The notes beneath the pieces are model-generated. The model saw only the letters and a program-made list of their open reading frames with translations. It ran no database searches and was not told where the DNA came from. DNA of 64,000 nt, taken from contig CAYVAS010000003.1 of the NCBI GenBank assembly GCA_964449375.1, positions 16,893 through 80,892 of the forward strand, given 5' to 3'. Both the position numbers and the translations under genes were made by a program. Position 1 is the stretch's first letter; each line of letters opens with the position of its first letter. This document shows, in pieces, positions 8,601 to 17,250 of the stretch. Origin of the DNA: JAFDWI01 sp964449375. GTDB lineage: Bacteria > Actinomycetota > Acidimicrobiia > Acidimicrobiales > Iamiaceae.

Positions 8601-10182
8601 CGTCCACCGCGTTCAGCAGGTTCGCGGTCGGGTAGGTCCCGTAGGGCACCTGCTCCCGGGCGATGAAGGGCCGGGAGGTCAGCCCGGGCAGCAGCGGATC
8701 GACCGACGAGACGATCTCGCCGTCCCACTTGTAGGACGTGAAGTTCGCTCCCGGCACCGCCCAGATCCGGGTGTCGTGGTCGCGTCCGTCGGCAGCGGCG
8801 GCCGCGTCGTGCCAGTACTCGGGAAGCGCGGAGGGCCTCGAGATACCCCGGGTGATGAACCAGCCGGTGAACAACGCCGGTTGGTTGACCAGTATCAGCA
8901 GAGCCACGAGCGCGCTCGCGGCGAACACCCGACGGTCCAGACCGCGGATCCACTTCATGGGCGAGGGAATCCCCCGGCGGCGGGTCGCCTCGTGGAGCGC
9001 GGTGATCCCCGCTCCCAGGAGCACTGCCAGACCCAGCGCCACCAGCGGTGTGGCCCGGGGCATCGAGCGCATCGCGCTGCCGGCCTGCGACGAGGACACG
9101 AACCATTTGAAGAACGACCCGACGACGGAGGGGTCGTCCCAGGGGTAGGCGCCGACGGCAAGGATCATGCCGATGAACACGAGCGCCACGAAGAACAGTC
9201 GCTCCCGGAACCGCGCGAACGCCGCGGCGACCAGGCTCAGAGCCGGCACCAGGAAACTCACCGCGAGCAACCACAGTGCCTCGGTGTAGTACTTGGCGGA
9301 ATCGACGATCGGCAGCATCTTGTCGCTGCCGTAGAAGTACCAGTAGCCCAGGCCACGCAGGATCTCCGCCGGGCTCGACGCCTGGGCCACGGTCCGGGCG
9401 GTCTCGCTGTAGTCCAGAACGTTGATGCCATAGCGACTCTGGGCCCACAGCCCCGACATCCACCACAGCGAGGCGACGAGCGTCAGTGTGCCGATGCGTC
9501 CCAGGACCTTGAGGGCGTCGGACAGGCGGATCTCCCGGGTCAGCCAGACCGCGAAGGGCAGCCACAGCAGCGACGCGAACACCGAGAACACCAGCGACGA
9601 GGCGTTCACGCTTCCGGTGAGTTGGATCGTGATGGCATACAGCGCCGGATAGCGCCACCCGCGGTGCCTGACCGCCAGCATCACGAAGGCGAGCAACCAG
9701 GGCAGTCCGGTCCAGGGCAGCGCGATGACCGTGAACGCCGACGCGTAGTTCAGGAAGTACGGCGTGAACATGTACATCAGCGCCGCGACGATCACGCCCG
9801 GCCCGTGCCATCTGAGCGCCCGCAGCAGGTAGACCACCCCGGCCCCCGCGAAGAACACCACCGTCGACAGCCAGATCCGCTGGCCGATCCACACCGGGAT
9901 CCCGAGCACGTCGATGAGCCAGTAGTAGGGCGCCACCGGAAACAGGTACCCGACCCCCTGATGGGGCACCGTGCCGCCGAAGACGTCCGGCTCCCACAGG
10001 AACGCCGAATCCGCCAGCATCCGGGACGGATCCAGATACAGGTAGACCTTGTTGTCGGCCGACACCACGCCGCGGCGCACCAGCAGCGGCGGAATGTAGG
10101 CGAGCGCGGCGAGCACCAGGTAGATGGTGCGACCCCCGACCCAGGAGGTGAGCCGACGTCGCATCCGCCCCGCCGGGGTCAT
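5698..10182 (-). CDS. aftD: AftD-like alpha-(1->3)-arabinofuranosyltransferase (DUF3367)
   Basis: A 1494-residue GT-C membrane transferase. The first 450 residues hold about ten membrane segments, with an acidic loop after the first (VVSADNKVYLYLDPSRML) and a GYLFP segment as in mycobacterial AftD. The long extracytoplasmic part looks like stacked beta-sandwich or carbohydrate-binding domains, and further membrane helices (FDWRRAMEY region onward) close the protein. AftD adds branching arabinofuranose to arabinogalactan and lipoarabinomannan from decaprenyl-phosphoarabinose. The start is ATG 10182, which overlaps the stop of the GT4 gene (ATGA); an earlier in-frame start would lie wholly inside that gene. 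The arabinan acceptor in this organism is inferred. Confidence 0.88.
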   Translation of the reverse strand: MTPAGRMRRRLTSWVGGRTIYLVLAALAYIPPLLVRRGVVSADNKVYLYLDPSRMLADSAFLWEPDVFGGTVPHQGVGYLFPVAPYYWLIDVLGIPVWIGQRIWLSTVVFFAGAGVVYLLRALRWHGPGVIVAALMYMFTPYFLNYASAFTVIALPWTGLPWLLAFVMLAVRHRGWRYPALYAITIQLTGSVNASSLVFSVFASLLWLPFAVWLTREIRLSDALKVLGRIGTLTLVASLWWMSGLWAQSRYGINVLDYSETARTVAQASSPAEILRGLGYWYFYGSDKMLPIVDSAKYYTEALWLLAVSFLVPALSLVAAAFARFRERLFFVALVFIGMILAVGAYPWDDPSVVGSFFKWFVSSSQAGSAMRSMPRATPLVALGLAVLLGAGITALHEATRRRGIPSPMKWIRGLDRRVFAASALVALLILVNQPALFTGWFITRGISRPSALPEYWHDAAAAADGRDHDTRIWAVPGANFTSYKWDGEIVSSVDPLLPGLTSRPFIAREQVPYGTYPTANLLNAVDDPLQQYVLQPSAIAPMARFMAVGDLFVRSADLAWTRYGTVRPNQVWDILRSAPGLGEPEVFGGTAPQEASRRFPMKDEATLGMGPMPDVPRLALVPVEDAPSIVRTASADTPVLLAGDGHGLVYASGAGLLTGHELVRYSGSMVESPEELRSELSGASLILTDTNRRRGQRWGTIQDTFGQTEMPGQVPLVDDPSNKRIDIFEGAGGDATRTVVLQEGGVIAEASSYGNPVTFTPDVRAAFAVDAVEGLDDINSAWTTAAFGPVGGEKLVLTFPEGLTADHITLLQPQIGRPNRWITQIELALDNGFTTSLELTEESREPPGQTFEFPEQDFTQATLTITGDNVGHQYIYQTASSVGLANVSFGPDTPRAIEYVRLPTDLLDAAGADSLDNPLAVVLTRDRINQYNALRSDPEQALVRTWTLPTPRSFALAGTAHLAQRSAPAVIDAVLGIPDAEAGGVTVTEERHLTGSAARRATAAIDTDADTWWTTGFQSSVGDWAEYAVADEVTFDHLDLVVVTDPHHSRPTRLRVTVDGESVQVPIPELTGSDEIGATSQVRVDLPREMTGSKIRFTITGQVEQLTRDWYSDSPVPMPVSIVEWGVDGLAVDQPAADEELHGGCRADYLLVDGEPVELRIEGTVGDALDGRDLTVRACGDAAEGVAMDQGRRNLFTAEGASTGIDIDQLVLRSAAGGAADPATGAMVTPAESAGPGITVEDQTRTSYDLSVTGADDEFWLVLTQSQSDGWVATVDGTEIGTSELVNGFANGWKIQPGADGTVHIELNWTPQRVVWVALAASVIGLLVCLVLAIRPLLRRRLAPLAAEDGPVRTSRPGDSVPLPFDWRRAMEYRGAKPSLQVALTATVVAAAVAGLLVEWWAAPIVGAVALVCLRSRRFRPLLTFGAPACVLVAGAYVVLFVALRDTFLRFGWPSWFTRIAPLGWFAVFALVLDVVIARLWLRRWWSSGESES

Positions 10183-11381
10183 CGCCAACGACCCGATCGA
10201 CCCCGATTCCCCCAGGCCATCGCCTCGTCGGCCAGCGCCGAGAAGATGCCCACGGCCGTCCGGTTCCACGAAAATCGGCTCGCGTGCTCGATGGCGCCCT
10301 GCACCAGGCTTCGCCACCATTCGTCGTCGTGACAGATCCGGACGATCGCGTCGGCCATCTCACGCTCGTCGTCGACCAGCACGCCGCTGCGACCGTCGGC
10401 CACGGTGTCGATGTGGCCCACGACCCTGGTGGCGACCGCCGGTGTCCCACAGGCTGCCGCTTCGGTCAGGGTCAGGCCCCAGCCCTCGCGCACCGAGGCC
10501 GACGCCACCGCCCGCGCGCGTTGGTAGTGCTCGAGGAGCGCGTCGTTGCTCACGTGCCGGGTGAGGCTGATCCAGTCGCCCGCTCCCAACCGCTGGACCT
10601 GGGCTTCGATCCGTTCACGTTCGTAGCCGTCACCCACGATCGTGAGGGTCAGATCCGGCACGGTCCGTTTCGCCTCGGCCACGGCGCGGATGAGCATGTC
10701 GAAGCGCTTGACCGGTACCAGTCGCCCGACGGCCAGGATCTCGTTGGGCCGGTCGGCCAACGGGTCGGAGCCGGGGACGAAGCGGGCGCCGATGCCGTTG
10801 TGGACGACCTGGACCCGGTCGGGTCGGAGTCCCAGCCGTTCGATGATGTCGGCGCGGGATGATTCGGAGGGAGTCACCACTAGGGTGTCCCGGTAGAAGG
10901 GCGGGGCCCACTTCTCCTCGATGCGGTTGCCCAACCGTGCCGGTCCGGGAGGGAGCGCCATCCGCCACATCTCGGCGTGGACGTGATGGATGACCACGAT
11001 CTTGGGGCTGCGGGTCCACAGCGGGCTCAGAAACGGCACGCCGTTCCAGATCTCGACCACGGCGTCTCGGGGTCCGTGGCTCCGGGTGATCTCGGCCAGC
11101 ACCGCCCGGGGAAAGACCATGTAGCGACCGGCCTTGCGTACCACCTCGTAGCCGTCACGCATCGCGATGCGGGGGCGTCCCACCGCGTAGGAGGTCCGCA
11201 TCAGGACCTCCACGCCGGCTTCGCTCCAGACCTTGGCGATCTCGTGGGCGTGCACCTCGGAGCCACCGGCTTCGGGGTCGTCGTAGTCACGCCAGGCCAG
11301 CAGGTGGACCCGACGAATCTCCGCTTCGGTCGCGCGCTGGGCCACCTCGGCGACCGCTTGCTCTCGTGTTGCTTCAGCCAA
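10179..11381 (-). CDS. GT4-family glycosyltransferase
   Basis: A 400-residue GT-B-fold transferase. The N-terminal acceptor domain carries the glycine-rich loop DPEAGGSEVHAHE. The C-terminal domain has VGRLVPVKRFD and the nucleotide-sugar signature SVREGWGLTLTEAAACG with two glutamates (the EX7E element) near residue 305. It probably transfers a hexose or similar sugar from a nucleotide donor on the cytoplasmic side. No ATG or GTG precedes the conserved RRVHLLAW strand, so the start is TTG 11381, with GAGG nine bases upstream. It is coupled to the AftD-like gene and acts in the same glycan pathway. Confidence 0.9.
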   Translation of the reverse strand: MAEATREQAVAEVAQRATEAEIRRVHLLAWRDYDDPEAGGSEVHAHEIAKVWSEAGVEVLMRTSYAVGRPRIAMRDGYEVVRKAGRYMVFPRAVLAEITRSHGPRDAVVEIWNGVPFLSPLWTRSPKIVVIHHVHAEMWRMALPPGPARLGNRIEEKWAPPFYRDTLVVTPSESSRADIIERLGLRPDRVQVVHNGIGARFVPGSDPLADRPNEILAVGRLVPVKRFDMLIRAVAEAKRTVPDLTLTIVGDGYERERIEAQVQRLGAGDWISLTRHVSNDALLEHYQRARAVASASVREGWGLTLTEAAACGTPAVATRVVGHIDTVADGRSGVLVDDEREMADAIVRICHDDEWWRSLVQGAIEHASRFSWNRTAVGIFSALADEAMAWGNRGRSGRWR

Positions 11382-11516
11382 TGGGGCTGCCTCGGTGTCG
11401 ACAGAGAGGGATCACGGGTACGAATCAGGCAACGCCGGCCGTGGTTGGCCAGCGGCGAAACCGTAGCAGCACCCGCCCGACCCGCTCCGGTACGCCTGGG
11501 CCCGCACCGACCCTGA

Positions 11517-12740
11517 TCAGGGACTTCCCGGCCGCTCGGGAACCTCGGTCGCGGCGGCGGGGTCGGGGGCGGGTTCGTGTTCGGACACGATGGTCCGCCG
11601 TCGCCACCCGGACCAGTCGGGGCGGCCGACCGGTGGAAGCCGCATGAGCGGGCGCTCGGCGACCCACCAGGCCCCCACCGAGACGGCGACGAGCAGGCTG
11701 ACTCCGGCCACGATCCGCTGCAGGCTGCCCGCATCTGGCGGCAGCCAGCGGATGACCAGTCCGAACGCGAACAGGTGCCAGATGTAGAGGGTGAACGAGA
11801 ACCGTCCGATGACCCGGAACACGTAGGAACCCAACAGGCGCGCCAGCCAACTCCCCGGGCGCAGGATCTCACTCACCGCAACACACGCGATCAGCACGGT
11901 GACGGGAATGAAGAACATGTACGCCAGCGGGCCTTTCAGTGGCACGGCGAGCACGATCACGACGAAGGCGAGCATCACCGGAACCGACAGGCGCTGGAAG
12001 AACCGTTCCGGGAGCAGCCGCTTCTTCCAGAGCACCAGCACCACGAACCCGACCACGAACGCGTCGAGACTGTTCTCGGGTCGCTGGTACACCGAGTTCA
12101 CGGCGATCGTGCCCGTGGGGGTCCGGGCCACTTCCGGGCCCCCGTAGAAGTAGCGGAACTGCGCGTACCGCACCAGGTGCACCACCACGACCGTCACCGC
12201 TCCCAGGATCACGATGTGGACGGGGCGATCCAGACGCACCAGGCAGAACAGGATCAGGAACGGCAGCACCAGGTAGAGCTGCATGTCGACGCCGAGGCTC
12301 CACATCTGACCGGCATCGAAGGGAAGCTGGTAGCCGAAGGTGGGCACGAGGTTCGAGGTGAAGGTCAGGATCGTCAGCCCGCTCCACAGCTCGCCGAGGG
12401 TCCGACCGTAGGTGAACATCGGTTCGTCGTAATACGCCATCACCGCGAAGTGCACGACGACGTACAGCGCCACCGGGGTCCCCAGGCGCACGACCCGGCG
12501 TCGGGTGTAGTCCCAGAACCTGATCGACCCGTGGCGTTCCCAGTTCCGTAGCACGATGGCGCCGACCAGAAACCCGGACAGCACGAAGAACGCCGGCATG
12601 AGCCCGACGCCCTTGACCAGCGGCTCGCCGCCGAACTGCAACAGGTAGGACTCCGCGTGGGATGCGATCACCATGATCAGCAGCACGCTTCGCAGTCCCT
12701 CGAACGCGGGCTCGTAGCGAAGCTGGCGATCGTCGGACAT
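11517..12740 (-). CDS. Acyltransferase-3 membrane protein
   Basis: About 407 residues and ten hydrophobic segments. The opening RYEPAFEGLRSVLLIMVIASH contains the family's first-helix His, followed by an SGFLVG segment and an R-rich loop (RFWDYTRRRVVRL). Members transfer acetyl or succinyl groups across the membrane to sugars of surface glycans. ATG 12740 (MSDDRQ) was chosen; ATG 12806 is possible and neither has a clear ribosome site. The tail after the last helix is charged and Pro-rich. It lies among glycosyltransferases and probably O-acylates their product. Confidence 0.85.
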   Translation of the reverse strand: MSDDRQLRYEPAFEGLRSVLLIMVIASHAESYLLQFGGEPLVKGVGLMPAFFVLSGFLVGAIVLRNWERHGSIRFWDYTRRRVVRLGTPVALYVVVHFAVMAYYDEPMFTYGRTLGELWSGLTILTFTSNLVPTFGYQLPFDAGQMWSLGVDMQLYLVLPFLILFCLVRLDRPVHIVILGAVTVVVVHLVRYAQFRYFYGGPEVARTPTGTIAVNSVYQRPENSLDAFVVGFVVLVLWKKRLLPERFFQRLSVPVMLAFVVIVLAVPLKGPLAYMFFIPVTVLIACVAVSEILRPGSWLARLLGSYVFRVIGRFSFTLYIWHLFAFGLVIRWLPPDAGSLQRIVAGVSLLVAVSVGAWWVAERPLMRLPPVGRPDWSGWRRRTIVSEHEPAPDPAAATEVPERPGSP

Positions 12741-12920
12741 GGACCGCAGCGACTCGGCGCTCCGCAGCTCGGCGACCCACTCACTGCCCGGGAGGCGACG
12801 ACCCATGGTCAGGACTGCAACGGGAACAGGTGACGCGCCGTGCAGAGCACCGTGAGAGCCATCGGGCGAGAAGTGTAGTGGTGCGGCCCACCGCCGATGA
12901 GCCGGTAATCTGCCGGGCCT

Positions 12921-14453
12921 ATGCATGCACCCGGGCAGCCCTCGGCGCCCCGTGACGCACCTCGAACAGTGTGGTACCGCTCGTTCGGATTCGGTGTCGC
13001 CGTGGTCGTCGCCGCTGCGCTGGTGATGCGGGTTCAGAACGTCGCCCGCAACAAGGTCGGCGCCAAGCTCTACGGCGACGCCTTCGACTACTACATGCAG
13101 GGCAAGAGCCTCGCCGAGGGCCTGGGCTTCACCCAGACCCTGGCGACGTTCCGGATCAACACCGACCTCCCGGCCGGCACGCTGGTGCCCACCGCGGCCC
13201 ATCCCCCCGGCTTCACCGTGTTCCTCGCCGGGCTGCACAAGATCGGCCTGACCACCCCGTTGCAGCAGCGCTACGCCCTGTGTGTGCTCGGCACGCTGTC
13301 GGTGCTGGTCATCGTGCTCGCGGCTCGCCGGATCCTCGGTGAACGCAGCGCGCTGGTCGCCGGTGCGATCGCTGCGTTCTACCCCAACCTGTGGATCAGC
13401 GACGGGCTGCTCATGGCCGAGTCACTGTTCATCTTCGGATTCGCGCTCGGGATCCTGGGCACCTACACCTACCTGGAGGACCGGCGCTGGCAGTCCCTGG
13501 CCGTGGCCTCGGTGGGCTTCACCGTCGCGATGTCCACGCGCCCCGAACAGATCCTGCTGTTCGGGTTCGTCATCCTGCCCGCGGTGGTGGCCTGGCGGAG
13601 CGCCCCCTGGGCGCAGCGCATCCGGCACCTGGCCTTCGCCGCGGTCTTTCCACTGCTCATGCTGGTGCCCTGGACCCTCCACAACGCCACCCGGTTCTCC
13701 AAGCCGGTGCTGTTCACCACCGGTGCGGGCCAGACGATGCTCCAGGGCAACTGCTCCAACACCTATTCGGGCAAGCTGCTGGGTTCCTACTCGTACCACT
13801 GCATGTTGAGTCATCTGCCACCCAAACCCGCGCGGGGCGAAGTGCCCGACGAATCGGTCGCCGACGCCCACTACCGGGAGCTGGCCTTCACCTACATGCG
13901 GCACAACCGTGCCGAGCTGCCCAAGGTGGTCGCCGCCCGAGAGGGTCGGCTTTGGGGCGTCTTCCGCCCCGGCCAGCAGAACATCGCCGACCACTTCATC
14001 GAACGTCGGGGTTCTCTGGCGCTGGTGGAGTGGACCCAGCGGATCTACTGGGTGCTGGGCGCGCTCGCGCTGGTGGGCATCTGGCGGTTCCGGGTCGAGG
14101 GGATCCGTCTCTACCCGTTGCTGGCGGAGGTCGGGATCACCGCGCTGGCCACGGCGGTCACCTTCGGCAACACCCGCTACCGGGCGGGCGTCGAGGTGTG
14201 CATCGTGCTACTGGCCACGGCCGCGCTCCGCTTCTTCTGGCGGTCCTGGCGTCGACGGCGCGTCGGAGACGGCGTCGATCCGGGCGCGGAGCAGCGCGAT
14301 CTCCTCGGCGAGGATCCGGGTGCGCTCCTCGGCGCGGGACAACTCCCAGGAGAACTGCACGACGATGAGGAACAGCACCCCAACGGCGATGGCCAGGAAC
14401 GTCGCCGGGGGGTAGTAGATCCCGAGCAGGCGACTCAGACGCTCCAGGAGTGA
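12921..14453 (+). CDS. GT-C membrane glycosyltransferase (GT39/ArnT-like)
   Basis: A 510-residue multi-pass protein. The loop after the first helix has GDAFDYYMQGKSLAEGLGF, the acidic-residue position that binds the lipid-linked sugar in GT-C enzymes, followed by about ten helices and a periplasmic region with three cysteines (NCSNT, YHCML). The last helix ends near residue 435 (LRFFWRSWRRRR). The final 75 residues are strongly acidic and Gly/Gln-rich and lie antisense to the DUF2304 gene, so they may not be functional protein. It probably transfers a sugar from a polyprenyl phosphate donor to an envelope glycan or protein. Confidence 0.82.
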   Translation: MHAPGQPSAPRDAPRTVWYRSFGFGVAVVVAAALVMRVQNVARNKVGAKLYGDAFDYYMQGKSLAEGLGFTQTLATFRINTDLPAGTLVPTAAHPPGFTVFLAGLHKIGLTTPLQQRYALCVLGTLSVLVIVLAARRILGERSALVAGAIAAFYPNLWISDGLLMAESLFIFGFALGILGTYTYLEDRRWQSLAVASVGFTVAMSTRPEQILLFGFVILPAVVAWRSAPWAQRIRHLAFAAVFPLLMLVPWTLHNATRFSKPVLFTTGAGQTMLQGNCSNTYSGKLLGSYSYHCMLSHLPPKPARGEVPDESVADAHYRELAFTYMRHNRAELPKVVAAREGRLWGVFRPGQQNIADHFIERRGSLALVEWTQRIYWVLGALALVGIWRFRVEGIRLYPLLAEVGITALATAVTFGNTRYRAGVEVCIVLLATAALRFFWRSWRRRRVGDGVDPGAEQRDLLGEDPGALLGAGQLPGELHDDEEQHPNGDGQERRRGVVDPEQATQTLQE

Positions 14454-14651
14454 GGGGAACGCCACCAGCACCACGATCACGGAGCTTGCGGCGAGCCAGA
14501 GCACGGTGTACTTGCTCTGCAGTTGGGAGCGGCGCACCATGCGCACCACGAAGGCCAGGCCGGCCAGCGTGATCAGGGTGATGGCGACGTGGGCCCGGGT
14601 GCTCATGCTGCCGTCGGTCACCGGTACGGCATCGGCGAGAACCTCGATCAT
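14208..14651 (-). CDS. DUF2304 membrane protein
   Basis: A 147-residue protein with three membrane segments (near residues 20-40, 52-70 and 82-103) and a basic RRSQLQSKYTVLW motif after the first, typical of DUF2304. A cytoplasmic coiled-coil-like tail rich in E and R follows. DUF2304 genes usually sit next to a GT2 dolichyl-phosphate-mannose-synthase-like gene, as here, where the ATG overlaps the GT2 stop (ATGA). It probably serves as membrane anchor or partner of that transferase. Its last 80 codons overlap the convergent GT-C gene by 246 bases. Confidence 0.85.
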   Translation of the reverse strand: MIEVLADAVPVTDGSMSTRAHVAITLITLAGLAFVVRMVRRSQLQSKYTVLWLAASSVIVVLVAFPSLLERLSRLLGIYYPPATFLAIAVGVLFLIVVQFSWELSRAEERTRILAEEIALLRARIDAVSDAPSTPGPPEEAERGRGQ

Positions 14652-15355
14652 GCCGGCGCCTCCCGGGTGCGGCGGTGGGCTTTGACCACGAGCATCAACA
14701 TCACCCGCAGATAGTGGTACACCAGGCGGAACCTGAGGGTCGAGGCTTCTCCGGCAGTTCGGGAATGCATCCGCACCGGTACCTCCACGACCCGGAAATC
14801 GGCGTACACCGCCAGCAACAGCGCCTCCACCGACTCCATGTACTCGGAGGGGTAGTGCTCGGCGAAGTAGGCCAGCATCGGCGCGGAGAACGCCCGGAAC
14901 CCCGAAGAGGTGTCGGTGATCGTCTGACGCGACAGGGCCTTCACCACCAGCCGCAGCAGCCCCATGGCCTTGCCTCGGGCCCAGCTCACCGCATAGGCAC
15001 CCGAACCCTCCGCGAAGCGGCTGCCGACCACCAGATCGGCGCCGTCATCCAGAGGCCGCAACAACGCGGCCAACGCCTCGGAGTCGTGCTGGCCGTCCGC
15101 GTCGAACTGCACGGCCCGCTCGTAGCCGGCCGCGACCGCGTAGCGGAATCCGCACCGAAGTGCGCCGCCGATCCCGAGGTTGAAGGGCAGGGGAAGCACC
15201 CGGGCACCGCCGTCGCGCGCGACCTGGGCGGTGCGGTCCTCCGACCCGTCGTCGATCACGACCACGTCGAAGCCTTCGAGGGACCGCAGCGACTCGAGCA
15301 CCGCGGGGAGCGCCAGCTCTTCGTTGTACGCCGGGATGATGACGAGGGTGTTGAT
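14648..15355 (-). CDS. GT2 glycosyltransferase (DPM-synthase-like), non-canonical start
   Basis: A GT-A-fold transferase of about 235 residues. TLVIIPAYNEE begins the Rossmann strand, VVIDDGSEDRT binds the nucleotide, QFDADGQHD is the DxD-type metal site, and a conserved Arg/Ser pair lies in SGFRAFSAPML. It likely loads a sugar onto a polyprenyl phosphate for the neighbouring GT-C enzymes. The conserved N-terminus has no ATG, GTG or TTG: the frame is open from 15388, and the best start is an ATC at 15355 giving (M)NTLVIIPAYNEE. The next GTG, at 15301, would remove the first strand. A sequencing error or an AUC start are both possible. Confidence 0.82.
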   Translation of the reverse strand: MNTLVIIPAYNEELALPAVLESLRSLEGFDVVVIDDGSEDRTAQVARDGGARVLPLPFNLGIGGALRCGFRYAVAAGYERAVQFDADGQHDSEALAALLRPLDDGADLVVGSRFAEGSGAYAVSWARGKAMGLLRLVVKALSRQTITDTSSGFRAFSAPMLAYFAEHYPSEYMESVEALLLAVYADFRVVEVPVRMHSRTAGEASTLRFRLVYHYLRVMLMLVVKAHRRTREAPA

Positions 15356-15518
15356 GGGTCTGTCCGAGGTGTGCAGAAGCAGGAACTGTCAGGGAGCGTA
15401 CCTTGCCCACCCATCGGGCGAGGCCCGGTCTCAGAGGTCGTCGGGGTCCTCGGCTACTGTGACGGCACGCCGTAGCAGCGCCGGTCGGACCGGTGGTTCT
15501 GGCTGGGCGAAATCGCCG

Positions 15519-17237
15519 ATGGACAACGCGCCGCGCCAACCCGAACGAGCCAGCAGGTCGTCTCCGAACTGGGACCGCACCGACGCGCTCGCGCTCGGGA
15601 TCATCTTCGTGGTGATCGCCATTCCCCTACGCGGGCTGCTCCGCGACCACGGCGCCGCGATGGAAGAGGGCTTCATGCTCGTCTTCCCCGAGCAGGTGAT
15701 GCTCGGCCGGGTCCCGAACCTGGACTTCCTCCACCTGTACGGCCCGGGCAGCCTGTGGGTGCTGGCCGGGGTCTACAAGATCTTCGGGGTCTCCCTGGCG
15801 ACCGAGCGGTGGTTCGGCCTGCTCCAGCACGTGGGCATCATCCTCGGCCTGTACTGGGTGCTGCGGCGGTGGGGTCGGCCCATCGCCCTACTGGGCGCGC
15901 TCAGCGCGATCCTCATCAACCTCAACTCCACCGGGCTGTCGGCCCTCGCCTGGAACGGCGCGATCGCGTTCGGGATCTGGGCGGTGTGGGCGCTCCTGCT
16001 GGCTCGGGAGACGGGCCGCACCCGATGGCTGGTGCTGTCGGGCCTGCTGATCTCGATGGCGCTGCTGTACCGACCCGATGTGATCGTGGCGGTGACCCTG
16101 GCGGCCGGCGTGGCGTTGTGGCCGCTGCGTTGGCGTCGCCTGATCCCCTTCTTCGGGGGGCTCGGCCTCGCCGTGGTCGGCTACGTGGTCCACGCGGCGA
16201 TGGCCGGGCCGCTGAACGCGTTCGAAGGCATGTTCACCGATCCGGTGTTCACCCTGCGCGAGGGGCGCACCCTGCCCATGCCCCCGGTCTGGGACCACCT
16301 GGTGGGCTACTTCCAGAAGGCCGCCGTGCTACGAACCGTGGGCTGGCCCTTCCCCCACATCGGCATGTCCCAGCAACTCTGGTTCTGGTTCTGGATCACG
16401 GTGTTCGCCCCGCTGGTGGTCATCAGCGTGGCGCTGTGGGCCCGGAAGCGACACCCGGAAGGACGCCGCCCTGTGGCACTGCTGGTGCTGGGGGTCTTCG
16501 GGCTGGGGATCATCCCCCAGGCGTTGCAACGGGCGGACCAGACCCACCTCGCCTGGGTGGGGGTCGTCACGATCACCGCGCTGCCCGCCGCCGTGGCCCA
16601 GTTCTTCGCGCTCCGGCCGGCCAGACGCCCCCGCTGGGCGCACCTGCGCGCCCCGGTGACCGTGGCGCTGTGCGCGTTGGTGTTCTTCACCGTGATCACC
16701 CCCCAGTACACGGTCCGTGCCTACAACGACGTGGCCCTTCAGTCGATCGGTCGCAACGTCATCGGCTTTCCCATCGAACGCAACGGTCGCAACTTCTACG
16801 TACCCAGCCCCAGCATCGCCCACTCCGCCCAGGCGCTGATCGAGACCTTCGACGCGCTGGAGCCCGAGGACGGCGAGCGGCTCTTCGTGGGCCCCGCCGA
16901 CCTGCGCTACACCCCCTACACCGACGCGTTCTTCTACTACCTGTATCCGGAACTGGACCCGGCCACGTACTACATCGAGATGGACCCGTTCGACTCGGGT
17001 CCGGAGACGCGCTTGGCCGCGGATGTGAACTCCGCGGACTGGGTGATCCTCACCAACGTGTGGAACGCCTGGATCGAACCCAACAACTCGATGGCGCCCG
17101 GGTCCAACGTGCCCAACGAGATCATCGAACGCGACTTCTGTCTGGTCGGAAGCTGGGGCCTGATCCCGGACTACTGGGACAACGAGCTGCCCATGTACCA
17201 GCTTCTCGAACGTTGCAAGCCGCGCAAGCCGCTGTGA
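15519..17237 (+). CDS. GT-C-like polytopic membrane protein
   Basis: A 572-residue protein, unnamed, with about eleven membrane segments. After the first helix comes an acidic loop (DHGAAMEEGFMLVFPEQVMLG) and NLDFLHLYGPG, a pattern of GT39-like membrane transferases. The last 170 residues are a soluble extracytoplasmic domain rich in aromatic and acidic residues. The start ATG 15519 was chosen because the upstream reading frame lies antisense to the GT2 gene. It is followed 13 bases later by an acyltransferase gene and probably belongs to the same envelope-glycan pathway. Donor and acceptor are unknown. Confidence 0.78.
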   Translation: MDNAPRQPERASRSSPNWDRTDALALGIIFVVIAIPLRGLLRDHGAAMEEGFMLVFPEQVMLGRVPNLDFLHLYGPGSLWVLAGVYKIFGVSLATERWFGLLQHVGIILGLYWVLRRWGRPIALLGALSAILINLNSTGLSALAWNGAIAFGIWAVWALLLARETGRTRWLVLSGLLISMALLYRPDVIVAVTLAAGVALWPLRWRRLIPFFGGLGLAVVGYVVHAAMAGPLNAFEGMFTDPVFTLREGRTLPMPPVWDHLVGYFQKAAVLRTVGWPFPHIGMSQQLWFWFWITVFAPLVVISVALWARKRHPEGRRPVALLVLGVFGLGIIPQALQRADQTHLAWVGVVTITALPAAVAQFFALRPARRPRWAHLRAPVTVALCALVFFTVITPQYTVRAYNDVALQSIGRNVIGFPIERNGRNFYVPSPSIAHSAQALIETFDALEPEDGERLFVGPADLRYTPYTDAFFYYLYPELDPATYYIEMDPFDSGPETRLAADVNSADWVILTNVWNAWIEPNNSMAPGSNVPNEIIERDFCLVGSWGLIPDYWDNELPMYQLLERCKPRKPL

Positions 17238-17250
17238 TCGGGGTGCGCCG

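Noticed and set aside
6244..10332. A 1362-codon open frame opposite the AftD gene
   Set aside because: It is rich in R, G, H and Q with no domain pattern, while the minus strand encodes a recognised protein.
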